A DNA stretch of 64,000 nucleotides, taken from positions 6,076,001-6,140,000 of the forward strand of contig OX392529.1 in the NCBI GenBank assembly GCA_947623455.1, given 5' to 3'. Both the position numbers and the translations under genes were made by a program. Source of the DNA: Mimachlamys varia. Taxonomy: Eukaryota > Mollusca > Bivalvia > Pectinida > Pectinidae. The stretch's first letter is position 1; every line of letters starts with the position of its first letter. Below the pieces are notes generated by a model. The model did no database searches. It saw only the letters and a program-made list of their open reading frames with translations, and was not told where the DNA came from. Positions 58,601 to 61,539 of this stretch are shown one piece after another.

Positions 58601-61539
58601 AGTCAGTCCGAATTAGCACTGGCAAGATAGATGGATATAATATCCACTTTGTAGGGCAAAAGCATAGTGGTTTAAAGTTGAAGATACATATTCCAACTTC
58701 TTGGTAATGATTTGATAGCAGTATTCTATGATAGCAACAACTAATCTGTTCTAGGCCTACTGCTGCGATAAGTCTCCAGATTGCTCCTACAGAACAGATA
58801 CAGACTCGGACACATTTCAACAGGTACGTCTGTAAAACAGATTCAGACTCTGGATACATTTTAAAGGTGACATTTTCGAGTCCAAGAACACATTTCAACA
58901 TGTAATTTTTCTGTAGTTTTCAAAATTGATATACCGACTCGGATATATCTTAAAAGCTAACTTTAACACAGTCTTTGAAATAGATACTGTGAAATAATGT
59001 TTGGAATTTATAGTTCTGTATAAAGTAATCCCTTTTGTTAAGGATGTTTCCTGACTTGGCGTTCTCTGTTGTAGTTCTGTAACATGGTATATCACGACAA
59101 CATACATAAGGTCATGGGCGTGTCAATTGCCTACCTCATCACCATGGTAATCTTACAGGTATGTGTCAGTTCCTCATTACGTATGAACCTAGCACTTATT
59201 AAGGTTGTTTATTATAAGCAGTAACAGTGGCAGAAATCACCACTAATAGATGGCCATGATGATACTAACCATTCTTTAAAAACATTTAAAAATCACACCT
59301 CACTCCCAAACATACAAATCGTTCTAACAAAAGTTTAGGAATCATCACAGTTACTGTCAATCATCACAGTTACTGTCAATCATCACAGTTACTGCCAATC
59401 ATCACAGTTACTGTCAATTATCACAGTCACTGTCAATTATCACAGTTACTGTCAATCATCACAGTTACTGTCAATTATCACAGTCACTGTCAATTATCAC
59501 AGTCACTGTCAATCATCACAGTCACTGTCAATCATCACAGTTACTGTCAATCATCACAGTTACTGTCAATCATCACAGTTACTGTCAATTATCACAGTCA
59601 CTGTCAATTATCACAGTCACTGTCAATCATCACAGTCACTGTCAATCATCACAGTTACTGTCAACCATCACAGTCACTGTCAACCATCACAGTCACTGTC
59701 AATCATCATAGTCACTGTCAATCATCACAGTTACTGTCAATCATCACAGTTACTGTCAATCATCACAGTCACTGTCACCCATCACAGTCACTGTCAATCA
59801 TCACAGTCACTGTCAATCATCACAGTTACTGTCAATCATCACAGTCAATGTCAATCATCACAGTCACTGTCAATCATCACAGTTACTGTCAATCATCACA
59901 GTTACTGTCAATCATCACAGTCACTGTCAATCATCACAGTTACTGTCAATCATCACAGTCACTGTCAATCATCACAGTTACTGCCAATCATCACAGTCAC
60001 TGTCAATCATCACAGTCACTGTCAATCATCACAGTTACTGTCAATCATCAAAGTTACTGTCAATCATCACAGTCACTGTCAATCATCACAGTCACTGTCA
60101 ATCATCACAGTTACTGTCAATCATCACAGTCACTGTCAATCATCACAGTCACTGTCAATCATCACAGTTACTGTCAATCATCACAGTCACTGTCAATCAT
60201 CACAATTACTGTCAATCATCACAGTTACTGTCAATCATCACAGTCACTGTCAATCATCACAGTCACTGTCAATCATCACAGTTACTGTCAATCATCACAG
60301 TTACTGTCAATCATCACAGTCACTGTCAATCATCACAGTCACTGTCAATGATCACAGTTACTGTCAATCATCACAGTCACTGTCAATCATCACAGTTACT
60401 GTCAATCATCACAGTCACTGTCAATCATCACAGTTACTGTCAATCATCACAGTTACTGTCAATCACGTACATACCTTATTAAAGCAGTCAACTTCATCAA
60501 CATTAATTTGCCAGTAAATGAGATATGAATGTTCGCTTATCCAATCAAGTAGCATTTATCATATCTAATGCATTGAATATAATGCTGAAATATGTATTTA
60601 CTGTTTACTGAAAATAATATATATGTTATAATATGTATTGTTGTAATATAGAAACCTCGTGGGGAGGGAATCACATGGGTCATGTTTTCTCAGGTTGTGT
60701 GTGTGGTGTTGTCGGACCGACTGTACAAACGACTCCAGGAACAGTCGGACCCAGAAGCTTCCGGAATATTCACGTCCGTCTGGAAATCTGCCACCAACAA
60801 CAGGTAAGGAATGTCGACATATTGAGATATCAGATTTAAGTCTTTATAGTTGTCACGACCTGCATTCATATAGGAATCATCACAGTCACTCATGTACATT
60901 CACAATGCATCAGGAAAAGGCCAGCATGTTCTACATGTACGATGAATACCAACATGTACTGCCATGACTACCAACATGTACTACCATGAATACCAACATG
61001 TACTACCATGAAAACCATGCTCGTCTGGGTAAAACTTATCCAATCCAGATTGAGGGAACATATATTTACTGCATTTTAAGTTTGTCCTAAGATATATAGC
61101 ATCCCTTTAAAAAAAGGTGTTGGGGTGAGGGTGTGGGTTGGGGGCGTTGGGGGTGCAATTGTCAATATTACAATATTATAGAAGCATAGACGACATCGAT
61201 TACAATACGTGATTCTTTTTTAAGACCAATAAATATATATTTACAAATAATATTGCTTGACTATAGTAAAAGCTTCGTAAAAATAGTAACAACGTTACGA
61301 GATTAAAAGACGAAACGATACTGAATAAGAAAAAACATATTTCATAATATCACGAATGCCTGTGTTTCATTAGGTAAGCAAAACTGAGACGTTACCGTCA
61401 CTAACCATTAACGTTTGTGATGATATCCTTATGGAATTATGATGACATCACATTTTATTGTAGAGTCATCAACCAAGACCGAATGCCAAACTTCACAAAT
61501 CTGGCGGCTGTGTTTATAGCGTTAAAGACAACAGTTCTG
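1560..61539 (+). CDS. Multi-exon gene for a concatenated tetraspanin-like membrane protein (partial at both ends)
   Basis: Fifteen exons, all with AG acceptors and GT donors, join to 554 open codons. Exons recur in the same order, phase and often the same length: 231 bp exons at 3030 and 57124, 75 bp exons at 6417 and 58331, 76 bp exons at 53551 and 61464, and phase-2 linker exons at 1560, 48492 and 60694. Each module encodes TM1, a short loop of about 30 residues, TM2, TM3, a Cys-containing large loop with a CC pair, and TM4, which is the tetraspanin layout. The CC pairs lack the usual following Gly (KCCLQ, YCCDK), so the modules are divergent. Tetraspanins have both termini in the cytoplasm, so linking TM4 to the next TM1 by a 20-40 residue cytoplasmic linker keeps topology. 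Tetraspanins organise membrane partners; the role here is unknown. Exon structure is well supported; the family name is an inference from topology and cysteines. It could instead be another divergent 4-TM family. Confidence 0.72.
1717..1847 (-). repeat. Short dispersed repeat, inverted copy of 8058-8187
   Basis: The reverse complement of this stretch matches 8058-8187 closely, including CGTCCTCCTAGGACTCTTCA and ATGCCGAAAAAATGAA. It is a family member lying in the opposite orientation 6 kb away. No coding capacity or terminal repeats were recognised, so it could be a SINE or MITE fragment. Confidence 0.8.
1880..2290. repeat. Degenerate AT-rich tandem repeat in intron
   Basis: Loose repetition of TACCGTAGTTATTATAATG and ATGTATGATAC-like words with irregular spacing. 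It looks like an old, decayed minisatellite. No gene is seen. Confidence 0.5.
2350..2401 (+). CDS. Exon: module 1, first half of TM1
   Basis: Acceptor AATTACAG, donor GGATTG|GTACGT; 52 bp. The first base completes the Lys codon split with the previous exon, then KNKLLVTGFAVFIVLGL follows, ending on a codon boundary. Joined to the 3030 exon it forms a TM1 that starts with basic residues, as in tetraspanins. It is 24 bp shorter than the equivalent 76-bp exons of modules 2 and 3. The exon end is part of the tandem repeat at 2372-2560. Confidence 0.72.
2372..2560. repeat. 39-40 bp tandem repeat made from exon end plus splice donor
   Basis: The last 30 bases of the exon (GGTTTTGCAGTATTCATCG and on to the donor) plus about 9 intron bases recur four to five times with substitutions. 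The successive junction equivalents are TTG|GTACGTATA, TAG|GTATGTATA, TTG|GTATGTATA and AAA|GTATGTTTA. Only the first is needed to give the continuous reading frame. Confidence 0.8.
2561..3029. other. Intron, no feature recognised
   Basis: Unique AT-rich sequence. Short open frames occur on the minus strand, but they match nothing recognisable and carry no gene context. It ends in the polypyrimidine tract CTATTTTTTCAG. Confidence 0.5.
3030..3260 (+). CDS. Exon: module 1, TM1 second half, EC1 and TM2
   Basis: Acceptor TTTTTTCAG, donor TATATG|GTGGGT; 231 bp, 77 codons, phase 0 at both ends. LISLGILITGIRLYF completes TM1. A loop of roughly 25-30 residues (about 16-45) contains no Cys. STGCVSFVVFSFGIVSVVLG is TM2. 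The exon at 57124 has exactly the same length and layout, which supports repeated modules from duplication. Confidence 0.78.
3296..3608. repeat. 36-bp minisatellite, left segment
   Basis: Units built on TTTGTGTGTTATCAATGGTA and CACGATCTATGATTAA start about 35 bp after the donor of the 231-bp exon. The array stops abruptly at a TTAC simple repeat that marks the 3' tail of a LINE and resumes at 5605. Confidence 0.9.
3609..4868 (-). pseudogene. Decayed non-LTR retrotransposon, RT and C-terminal part
   Basis: On the minus strand, three broken frames read in order as one reverse transcriptase. They are LPKKGNLT and LRTEQAGFRRGRSCADHIF (4868-4389), the motif C region LEFADDIGLLAQ (4389-4156), and the C-terminal block MRRWKWIGHVNRM with GKRNRGRPKETWRR (3929-3624). 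A Trp codon before RGIMLLS has become a stop and frames shift near 4389. The 3' end carries a short TAAG repeat tail at 3609-3625. The 5' half (endonuclease) is missing. The RTE / endonuclease-RT type is likely, but the clade is not certain. Confidence 0.8.
4911..5600. repeat. Three diverged copies of an interspersed repeat
   Basis: The words GGCTATGCATTCGCTC, TTTTCAACGGAT and GTGGGAATAGA recur in order near 4950, 5355 and 5487. They look like fragments of one dispersed family inserted into the 36-bp array together with the LINE. No coding frame was recognised. Confidence 0.65.
5605..6040. repeat. 36-bp minisatellite, right segment
   Basis: The same words as at 3296-3608 (GTGTGTTATCAAT, ACACGATCTATAATT) resume after the inserted elements, with units shortening to about 32 bp toward the right. 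The two segments were one array before insertion. Confidence 0.88.
6050..6416. repeat. 44-bp minisatellite ending in a splice acceptor
   Basis: About eight units. GTTGACACTTAGG recurs at 6168, 6212, 6256, 6300, 6344 and 6388, exactly 44 bp apart. Normal units read TATGATAGTATTTACCTG, but the last reads TATGATATTATTCCAG, and that AG is the acceptor of the next exon. Confidence 0.9.
6417..6491 (+). CDS. Exon: module 1, TM3
   Basis: Acceptor TATTATTCCAG, donor GTTTCA|GTGAGT; 75 bp, 25 codons, phase 0. ALLALVTSLLFKLIAMLLWI is strongly hydrophobic and follows TM2 after a very short turn, as in tetraspanins. The same length is found at 58331. Confidence 0.72.
6758..6880 (+). CDS. Exon: module 1, first part of the large extracellular loop
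   Basis: Acceptor TGTTTCAG, donor TACCAG|GTGAGT; 123 bp, 41 codons, phase 0. It begins FDWNLHGEMYSALQSF and ends GFNSLFYQ, polar and acidic with no Cys, as expected for the A/B helices before the CC pair. No equivalent was found in module 2. Confidence 0.72.
6930..8040. repeat. Fragments of interspersed repeat in intron
   Basis: ATACCCCCTGGGACG with GAGGTATACCGTCAGTC and TCTG runs (6935-6990) resembles the stretch at 57476-57560. CTTTGTAACCTGTCATAG and CTTTGTAACCTCTCATAG (7711 and 7867) are a further repeated pair. Between them, 7100-7640 shows nothing recognisable beyond a small inverted repeat near 7508-7532. No gene is seen. Confidence 0.5.
8058..8187 (+). repeat. Short dispersed repeat, inverted copy of 1717-1847
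   Basis: It matches the reverse complement of 1717-1847 almost throughout, including CGTCCTCCTAGGACTCTTCA and TGATGCTAGGGGCC. It lies in the 6881-9047 intron. Confidence 0.8.
8463..8612 (+). repeat. Dispersed repeat shared with 51757-51985
   Basis: CGATTAAACCAGGGGCAAAA, ATATGAACAAAG and GAGTAAGCGTCTTCTGCTTC occur in the same order at 51757-51985. The minus strand has a short open frame, but the similarity is at DNA level and no protein family was recognised. Confidence 0.75.
8617..8722. repeat. Foldback (inverted repeat) element
   Basis: The arm at 8617-8643 (containing CCTCATTTTGATTGCG) is the reverse complement of 8696-8722 (CGCAGTCAAAATGAGG) with about two to three mismatches over 27 bp and a loop of about 52 bp. 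It could be a MITE core or a hairpin-forming fragment. The rest of the intron to 9047 shows nothing recognisable. Confidence 0.75.
9048..9221 (+). CDS. Exon: module 1, Cys-rich part of the large extracellular loop
   Basis: Acceptor TTGTTGTAG, donor GCTCAG|GTTTGT; 174 bp, 58 codons, phase 0. It starts GKCC (the tetraspanin-like CC pair, without the usual Gly after it), then SRPWTCNLCGDG and NQCVGG. With the Cys of the next exon (DCTTT) the loop has six cysteines, enough for three disulfides as in many tetraspanins. The last 30 bases are tandemly repeated in the intron. The chosen donor is the first of many; reading on reaches a stop at 9321-9323. Confidence 0.75.
9192..9895. repeat. 46-bp tandem array of exon end plus donor, about 15 copies
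   Basis: The unit is the last 30 exon bases (from CAGTGTGTCGGTGG to CACGCTCAG) plus 16 intron bases (GTTTGTATGACCAGCA). Copies next to the exon keep the exon wording GGAACAGTGCACG; later copies read GGTTTGGTACACG. CTCAG|GTTTGT is kept in essentially every unit. Confidence 0.93.
9896..9984. other. Short unique spacer between two arrays
   Basis: About 90 bp of non-repeated sequence separates the donor-side 46-bp array from the acceptor-side 41-bp array. Confidence 0.7.
33505..33509. other. Paralogous empty site for the LINE insertion
   Basis: The sequence from about 33260 to 33560 matches the two flanks of the LINE (36296-36545 and 43320 onward) at a constant offset of 3036 bp, but without the insert. 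GACTG here occurs once. Confidence 0.8.
36541..36545. repeat. Left target-site duplication (GACTG)
   Basis: GACTG precedes the LINE here and recurs at 43315-43319 just after it. Array units normally carry it once. Confidence 0.75.
36658..37386 (+). CDS. LINE ORF1 protein (coiled coil plus RRM-like nucleic-acid binding)
   Basis: 242 codons from ATG at 36658 to TAA. The same frame stays open upstream but lacks another convincing start. Residues about 28-105 are heptad-like and probably a trimerising coiled coil (LHVQVSTVQTQIGSLTKSV). From 103 the RRM-like core begins: MWTRKWNLVIRGVPGP resembles RNP-type strand motifs and KNNIIIRLSSLLDRDEIL follows near 163-180. The C-terminal tail (200-242) is basic (KRRAELLKSRREM). 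ORF1 proteins of this type coat the element's RNA and act as nucleic-acid chaperones in the retrotransposition particle. The decayed LINE at 48912 has the matching block KRENNTIIHGITE. No frameshift or stop is seen. Confidence 0.8.
   Translation: MNSITNDTRGAVADATMDTSVTSMYTCNGFSDIAACFARLHVQVSTVQTQIGSLTKSVSCLESFADNTNATICELHEKVLPNLESKLTDKITEEEKNRTKLDMWTRKWNLVIRGVPGPIKEVPRATEKIVRKFLVDSLGYTRENANQLPLTAVHRLPGGSEGKNNIIIRLSSLLDRDEILEAAYKLPRGSGVSVVPDVPPSVSKRRAELLKSRREMPVQERSKYKLIYMKEFPFVDMIEKRR
37387..37801. other. LINE inter-ORF region, AT-rich
   Basis: No coding capacity was recognised between the ORF1 stop and the 94-bp repeats. The sequence is rich in ATATGTATA-like words. Confidence 0.6.
37802..38447. 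repeat. 94-bp tandem repeat inside the LINE, about 7 copies
   Basis: GGTGTATGTAATTATATTC recurs at 37897, 37991, 38085, 38179, 38273 and 38361: 94 bp apart, with one 88-bp unit that lost 6 bp. ACACGGCTTTATCCGCATAT marks the other half. A diverged remnant lies near 38598-38640. Confidence 0.93.
38448..39658. other. LINE inter-ORF region leading to ORF2
   Basis: It includes T- and C-rich runs at 39205-39330 (a run of about 13 C next to long T tracts). A small open frame ends at 39666 and overlaps the ORF2 start (ATGGATAG), but nothing recognisable is encoded. Confidence 0.55.
39659..43003 (+). CDS. LINE ORF2: apurinic-type endonuclease and reverse transcriptase
   Basis: 1114 codons from the ATG at 39659. 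Residues 47-56 are CGDIHPNPGP, a 2A-like sequence. The endonuclease spans about 65-275: HINICSL (69-75), SETHL (95-99), YRPPNS (169-174), VGDIN (199-203) and CSDHCPV (263-269) are the expected catalytic and binding motifs. The reverse transcriptase spans about 500-800: DISKAFDRVWHD (633-644, motif A), VPQGSVLGP (690-698, motif B) and FADD (719-722, motif C; the last Asp pair is catalytic). A Cys/His cluster lies at 1035-1056 (CDSPACRCG, then HYFLYC). The protein nicks target DNA and primes reverse transcription of the element RNA there. All key residues are present and the frame is open, so activity is plausible. Confidence 0.9.
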   Translation: MDSDVLHYLVRLGTVSDSLSEWFSSVSLCFFKNIEFRLFKFYMLSICGDIHPNPGPNYNTQLENISVCHINICSLRNKLDTLEAEFSDYDILCISETHLHESIPDNNISLDNFGNIFRKDRDNNGGGVLIYAKNNINIKRRPDLESNNLELIWTEIAANNKSILIGCIYRPPNSLVNYWDILDENLNNAADLQRDIILVGDINQDMINLNPNSHFQRILLKYGLENTVSEPTRITSSSSKLIDVIITNNTNLIANTSVHSPSCSDHCPVTTELNFKSLKKHAYKKTLLYFNNTDYDGANNFLNSIDWNERLQGDTNNMNAILTDTILTAIDQYVPKNTVTIRPNDKIWMTNDIRIKIRQRNRQHSKAKLTNTPASWNKFRTIRNEVISSIREAKEKYLSKLQSSLVNKSIPPGKWWRIAKSVMNLKNKNETDAPLVINGELKLHPIDKAESFNDYFTSISVSNKNADDLPPDCPQPQQTFSTINITEQDIIDQLRLLNTSKPAGPDTIPPKFIKGISNSLIKPLHVIFNKSISTGILPTVWKHSNVTPIYKGKGLRSDPSNFRPISVTPIFSKILEKIVFKYMFNFLSENNIISRNQSGFLPKDSTTFQLLNIYDTIIKHLDKGKEARMVFCDISKAFDRVWHDGLIYKLKKYGISGNMIKWFSSYLNGRMQRVVVDGFRSSWKTIQAGVPQGSVLGPYLFLLYINDICENLTSDLKLFADDTSLYTLIEGDRQESANILNSDLRKISLWADAWGIVFNPEKTVALLFSRRVDSQTLHPDLVFNNLTIKNVTNHKHLGLFFNSMANWSTHINFIYEKAYKRINILRMLKYKIDRRSLTTIYTSFIRPILEYASIVWSNCTQAECNLLESIQLDAIRIITGLRKGTSHSVLYYETGIVPLIARRHLHQNITFYNIFNNNCPHHITDLLQPFINTNDVYNFRHARLFNIPALRTQLYSNSFFPSLMSEWNSPSCPFPSMSSVREIKKECLQAGITDNFPQCSETFKYSGERKINIDICQLRNSASNLNSDLFYSHLCDSPACRCGFPIEDSYHYFLYCPLYTNQRIRLSNAIAVLDVNIPLSIETFLYGYNSHVFNSDDMLLKIVQEYIRDTKRFI
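43004..43314 (+). other. LINE 3' untranslated region
   Basis: AT-rich sequence after the ORF2 stop, with a polyadenylation-type AATAAA at 43297-43302 and the terminal ATTCTGAAAT before the target-site duplication. There is no poly-A tail, which fits CR1-type rather than L1-type elements. Confidence 0.7.
43315..48290. repeat. Giant 41-bp minisatellite, right block (about 121 copies)
   Basis: The array resumes with GACTGTACCACTACTGT, the second copy of the target-site duplication. The region from 43320 to about 44500 matches 33510-34720 closely. The last units change: the penultimate reads TATATCAAGG instead of TATATCTAGG, and the final unit has lost the CTAGGATG stretch and ends TTATTTACAG, the true acceptor. 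The array's final 17-base segment is the start of the exon. Confidence 0.95.
48221..48275 (+). promoter_or_regulatory. Splice acceptor region with a 54-nt AG-free zone
   Basis: Ordinary array units contain AG every 41 bp in TATATCTAGG. Between 48220 and 48274 there is none until TTATTTACAG. The final unit differs by loss of CTAGGATG and by ACAG in place of ACGG. This matches an AG-exclusion zone upstream of a used 3' splice site. Confidence 0.65.
48276..48362 (+). CDS. Exon: module 1, last loop Cys and first half of TM4
   Basis: Acceptor TTATTTACAG, donor TTCGAG|GTAAGA; 87 bp, 29 codons, phase 0. It begins DCTTTVLDYTLHRY and continues TAVTLSAVMILFE into the membrane. The module 2 exon (28 codons) also has Cys as its second residue. 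The first 17 bases are the exonic part of the 41-bp array, which spells D-C-T-T-T-V in every unit. A 17-bp exon starting after TCTGCAG (48346) is also possible but would drop the loop Cys and half the helix. Confidence 0.75.
48492..48595 (+). CDS. Exon: module 1, second half of TM4 plus cytoplasmic linker
   Basis: Acceptor AATTTCATTTCAG, donor AACAACAG|GTAAAG; 104 bp, ending at phase 2. VMLIIILDRAFKMRV finishes TM4 and a charged linker (SPGEREEARGLF, then VLLNN) follows. Its end AACAACAG is identical to that of the module 2 linker exon (60803). Confidence 0.78.
48588..48850. repeat. 103-bp repeat of exon end plus donor, about 2.5 copies
   Basis: AACAACAGGT occurs at 48588 (real junction), 48691 and 48794, 103 bp apart, followed by ACAGTACAGGTCACATGAC. 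About 13 exon bases are included in the unit. A smaller duplicate (ACACCTACTCCAAATGAACA, twice) follows to 48911. Confidence 0.9.
48912..51720 (+). pseudogene. Decayed CR1/Rex1-like LINE
   Basis: Broken frames lie in LINE order. The ORF1 core is DRKKRENNTIIHGITE (48953-49000), then ISNDLTRAEREKEKELW near 49245-49295. The ORF2 endonuclease starts IQILFTNAATL near 49456 and later has YNLPGIDW and APIGKSDHSVIQF (to about 50090). The reverse transcriptase has CDFMKAFDKVPHHRL and SGIPQGSVLGPVLFV (50838-51060). The C-terminal part has ARPHLEYANQV and LKLPTLSYRRARGDMLELY (51235-51450). Stops and frameshifts occur throughout, motif C is lost near 51090, and a 57-bp segment at 49585 is repeated at 50150. 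It is a different family from the intact element at 36546. Confidence 0.85.
51757..51985 (+). repeat. Dispersed repeat shared with 8463-8612
   Basis: CGATTAAACCAGGGGCAAAA and GAGTAAGCGTCTTCTGCTTC appear in the same order as at 8463-8612. This copy carries an internal partial duplication (a second ATTAAAGTAGGGGTCAAAT segment). The 51986-52295 stretch after it shows nothing recognisable. Confidence 0.75.
52296..53478. repeat. 32-bp minisatellite, about 37 copies
   Basis: Units of CTCTCTTTAGCACACAG plus CTTCTGAGCACACGG, with variants (TACACATGTTCTGAG, CAGCTTCCCAGCACATGG). Each unit carries the acceptor-like CTCTCTTTAG. The array ends about 70 bp before the real acceptor at 53550. Confidence 0.95.
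53551..53626 (+). CDS. Exon: module 2, first half of TM1
   Basis: Acceptor TCATGTTTTAG, donor TCCCTA|GTAAGT; 76 bp. The first base completes an Arg codon, then FINNNRMPKYRYWALGLCLF and KAASL follow, ending on a codon boundary. The module 3 exon at 61464 is also 76 bp and shares the pattern I-N-x-x-R-M-P followed by a hydrophobic run and Lys. Confidence 0.78.
53640..54090. repeat. Degenerate tandem repeat of about 34 bp after a donor
   Basis: TTTACTGGTTACAGACTTC and ATACTAGTTCGTA-like words repeat with variation, starting just after the donor of the 53551 exon. The junction words CCTA|GTAAGTAT and ACTAGTTCGTAT are weakly similar, so exon origin is possible but unproven. Confidence 0.7.
54091..54635. 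other. Intron, unique sequence
   Basis: AT-rich sequence with no recognisable gene, element or array. Confidence 0.5.
54640..57112. repeat. 35-bp minisatellite, about 70 copies
   Basis: The unit is TACGTCACATGACTTATACA plus CTATATCCTAGTACA, 35 bp, with a few deleted units (ACGTCACTATCC). Subtypes TTGAACACTATATCC and CGTATGTAACATGAC alternate toward the right, showing higher-order structure. The last unit runs into the acceptor of the 57124 exon. Confidence 0.96.
57124..57354 (+). CDS. Exon: module 2, TM1 second half, EC1 and TM2
   Basis: Acceptor ATTGTTTTACAG, donor TTTGCG|GTAAGT; 231 bp, 77 codons, phase 0, the same as the module 1 exon. LLEIMMTVGIIMEKF completes TM1. The EC1 loop is acidic with no Cys (FDNTEQEFLNDVFSGD). 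LGVLLLTLTLVSFVINIFTI is TM2, followed by a short basic turn GKWKY. Confidence 0.8.
57470..57560. repeat. Interspersed repeat fragment with TCTG run
   Basis: TTTATACCCCGCAAGAAAAT and GTGGGGGTATGCTG flank a short stem-like region, followed by a TGTCTGTCCGTCTGTC run. It resembles 6935-6990. Confidence 0.55.
57561..58330. repeat. Intron with an old duplication of about 130 bp
   Basis: CAGGAAAACCCTGCTGAGGT plus AAATGGTGGCTTCT near 57916 recurs as CAGGACAGCCCTACTGAAGT plus AAATGGTGGCCTCT near 58049. Otherwise unique; no gene is seen. Confidence 0.55.
58331..58405 (+). CDS. Exon: module 2, TM3
   Basis: Acceptor ACTTATATTGTAG, donor GACGTG|GTATGT; 75 bp, 25 codons, phase 0, the same length as in module 1. 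LSFVTIVFGACNVVIVGLLC is the membrane helix, then RVLDV enters the large loop. Confidence 0.75.
58755..58823 (+). CDS. Exon: module 2, small Cys-containing extracellular loop
   Basis: Acceptor AATCTGTTCTAG, donor CAACAG|GTACGT; 69 bp, 23 codons, phase 0. AYCCDKSPDCSYR carries the CC pair and a third Cys; the fourth is FC in the next exon. The module 2 loop is thus much shorter than that of module 1, because no exon equivalent to 6758-6880 could be found in 58406-58754. Confidence 0.72.
58793..58961. repeat. Decayed tandem repeat of exon end plus donor
   Basis: The exon words ACAGATACAGACTCGGACAC and ATTTCAACAGGT recur in degraded form as ACAGATTCAGACTCTGGATA with TTTTAAAGGT (58838), CGAGTCCAAGAACAC with ATTTCAACATGT (58876), and ATACCGACTCGGATATATC (58931). 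This is an older example of the donor-spanning arrays seen at other exons. Confidence 0.7.
59075..59158 (+). CDS. Exon: module 2, last loop Cys and first half of TM4
   Basis: Acceptor TTCTCTGTTGTAG, donor TTACAG|GTATGT; 84 bp, 28 codons, phase 0. FCNMVYHDNIHKVMGV then SIAYLITMVILQ. Cys at position 2 matches DC in the module 1 exon at 48276. Confidence 0.77.
59338..60464. repeat. 19-bp tandem repeat, about 59 copies
   Basis: The unit is ATCATCACAGTCACTGTCA; the central base alternates between C and T in ACAGTCACTGT or ACAGTTACTGT. The core ACAGTNACTGT is an inverted repeat. A 167-codon open frame through it is a by-product of the 57-bp (3 x 19) periodicity. Confidence 0.96.
60694..60803 (+). 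CDS. Exon: module 2, second half of TM4 plus cytoplasmic linker
   Basis: Acceptor CATGTTTTCTCAG, donor AACAACAG|GTAAGG; 110 bp, ending at phase 2. VVCVVLSDRLYKRLQEQ leaves the membrane and a linker (SDPEASGIFTSVW) follows. It shares phase and the terminal AACAACAG with the 48492 exon. Confidence 0.78.
60945..61017. repeat. Short tandem repeat, about 22-23 bp
   Basis: TACCAACATGTACTACCATG occurs about three to four times with slight changes. It is intronic. Confidence 0.8.
61122..61153 (+). other. G-rich run, possible G-quadruplex
   Basis: Five G tracts of three to five bases with loops of two to four bases (GGGGTGAGGGTGTGGG, then TTGGGGGCGTTGGGGG) lie on the coding strand of the intron between modules 2 and 3. 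Confidence 0.6.
61464..61539 (+). CDS. Exon: module 3, first half of TM1
   Basis: Acceptor CATTTTATTGTAG, donor GTTCTG|GTAAGT; 76 bp, the same as the 53551 exon. The first base completes Arg, then VINQDRMPNFTNLAAVFIAL and KTTVL follow. The rest of module 3 should lie beyond the right edge. The last six exon bases are part of the following array. Confidence 0.77.

Noticed and set aside
58406..58754. Possible module 2 equivalent of the 6758 loop exon
   Set aside because: A candidate after TTTGTAG (58655) hits a stop within seven codons, and no other phase-0 exon with good splice sites was found.
59848..60351. 167-codon His/Ser/Gln-rich open frame
   Set aside because: It is the 19-bp repeat read in a 57-bp cycle, inside an intron between well-supported exons.
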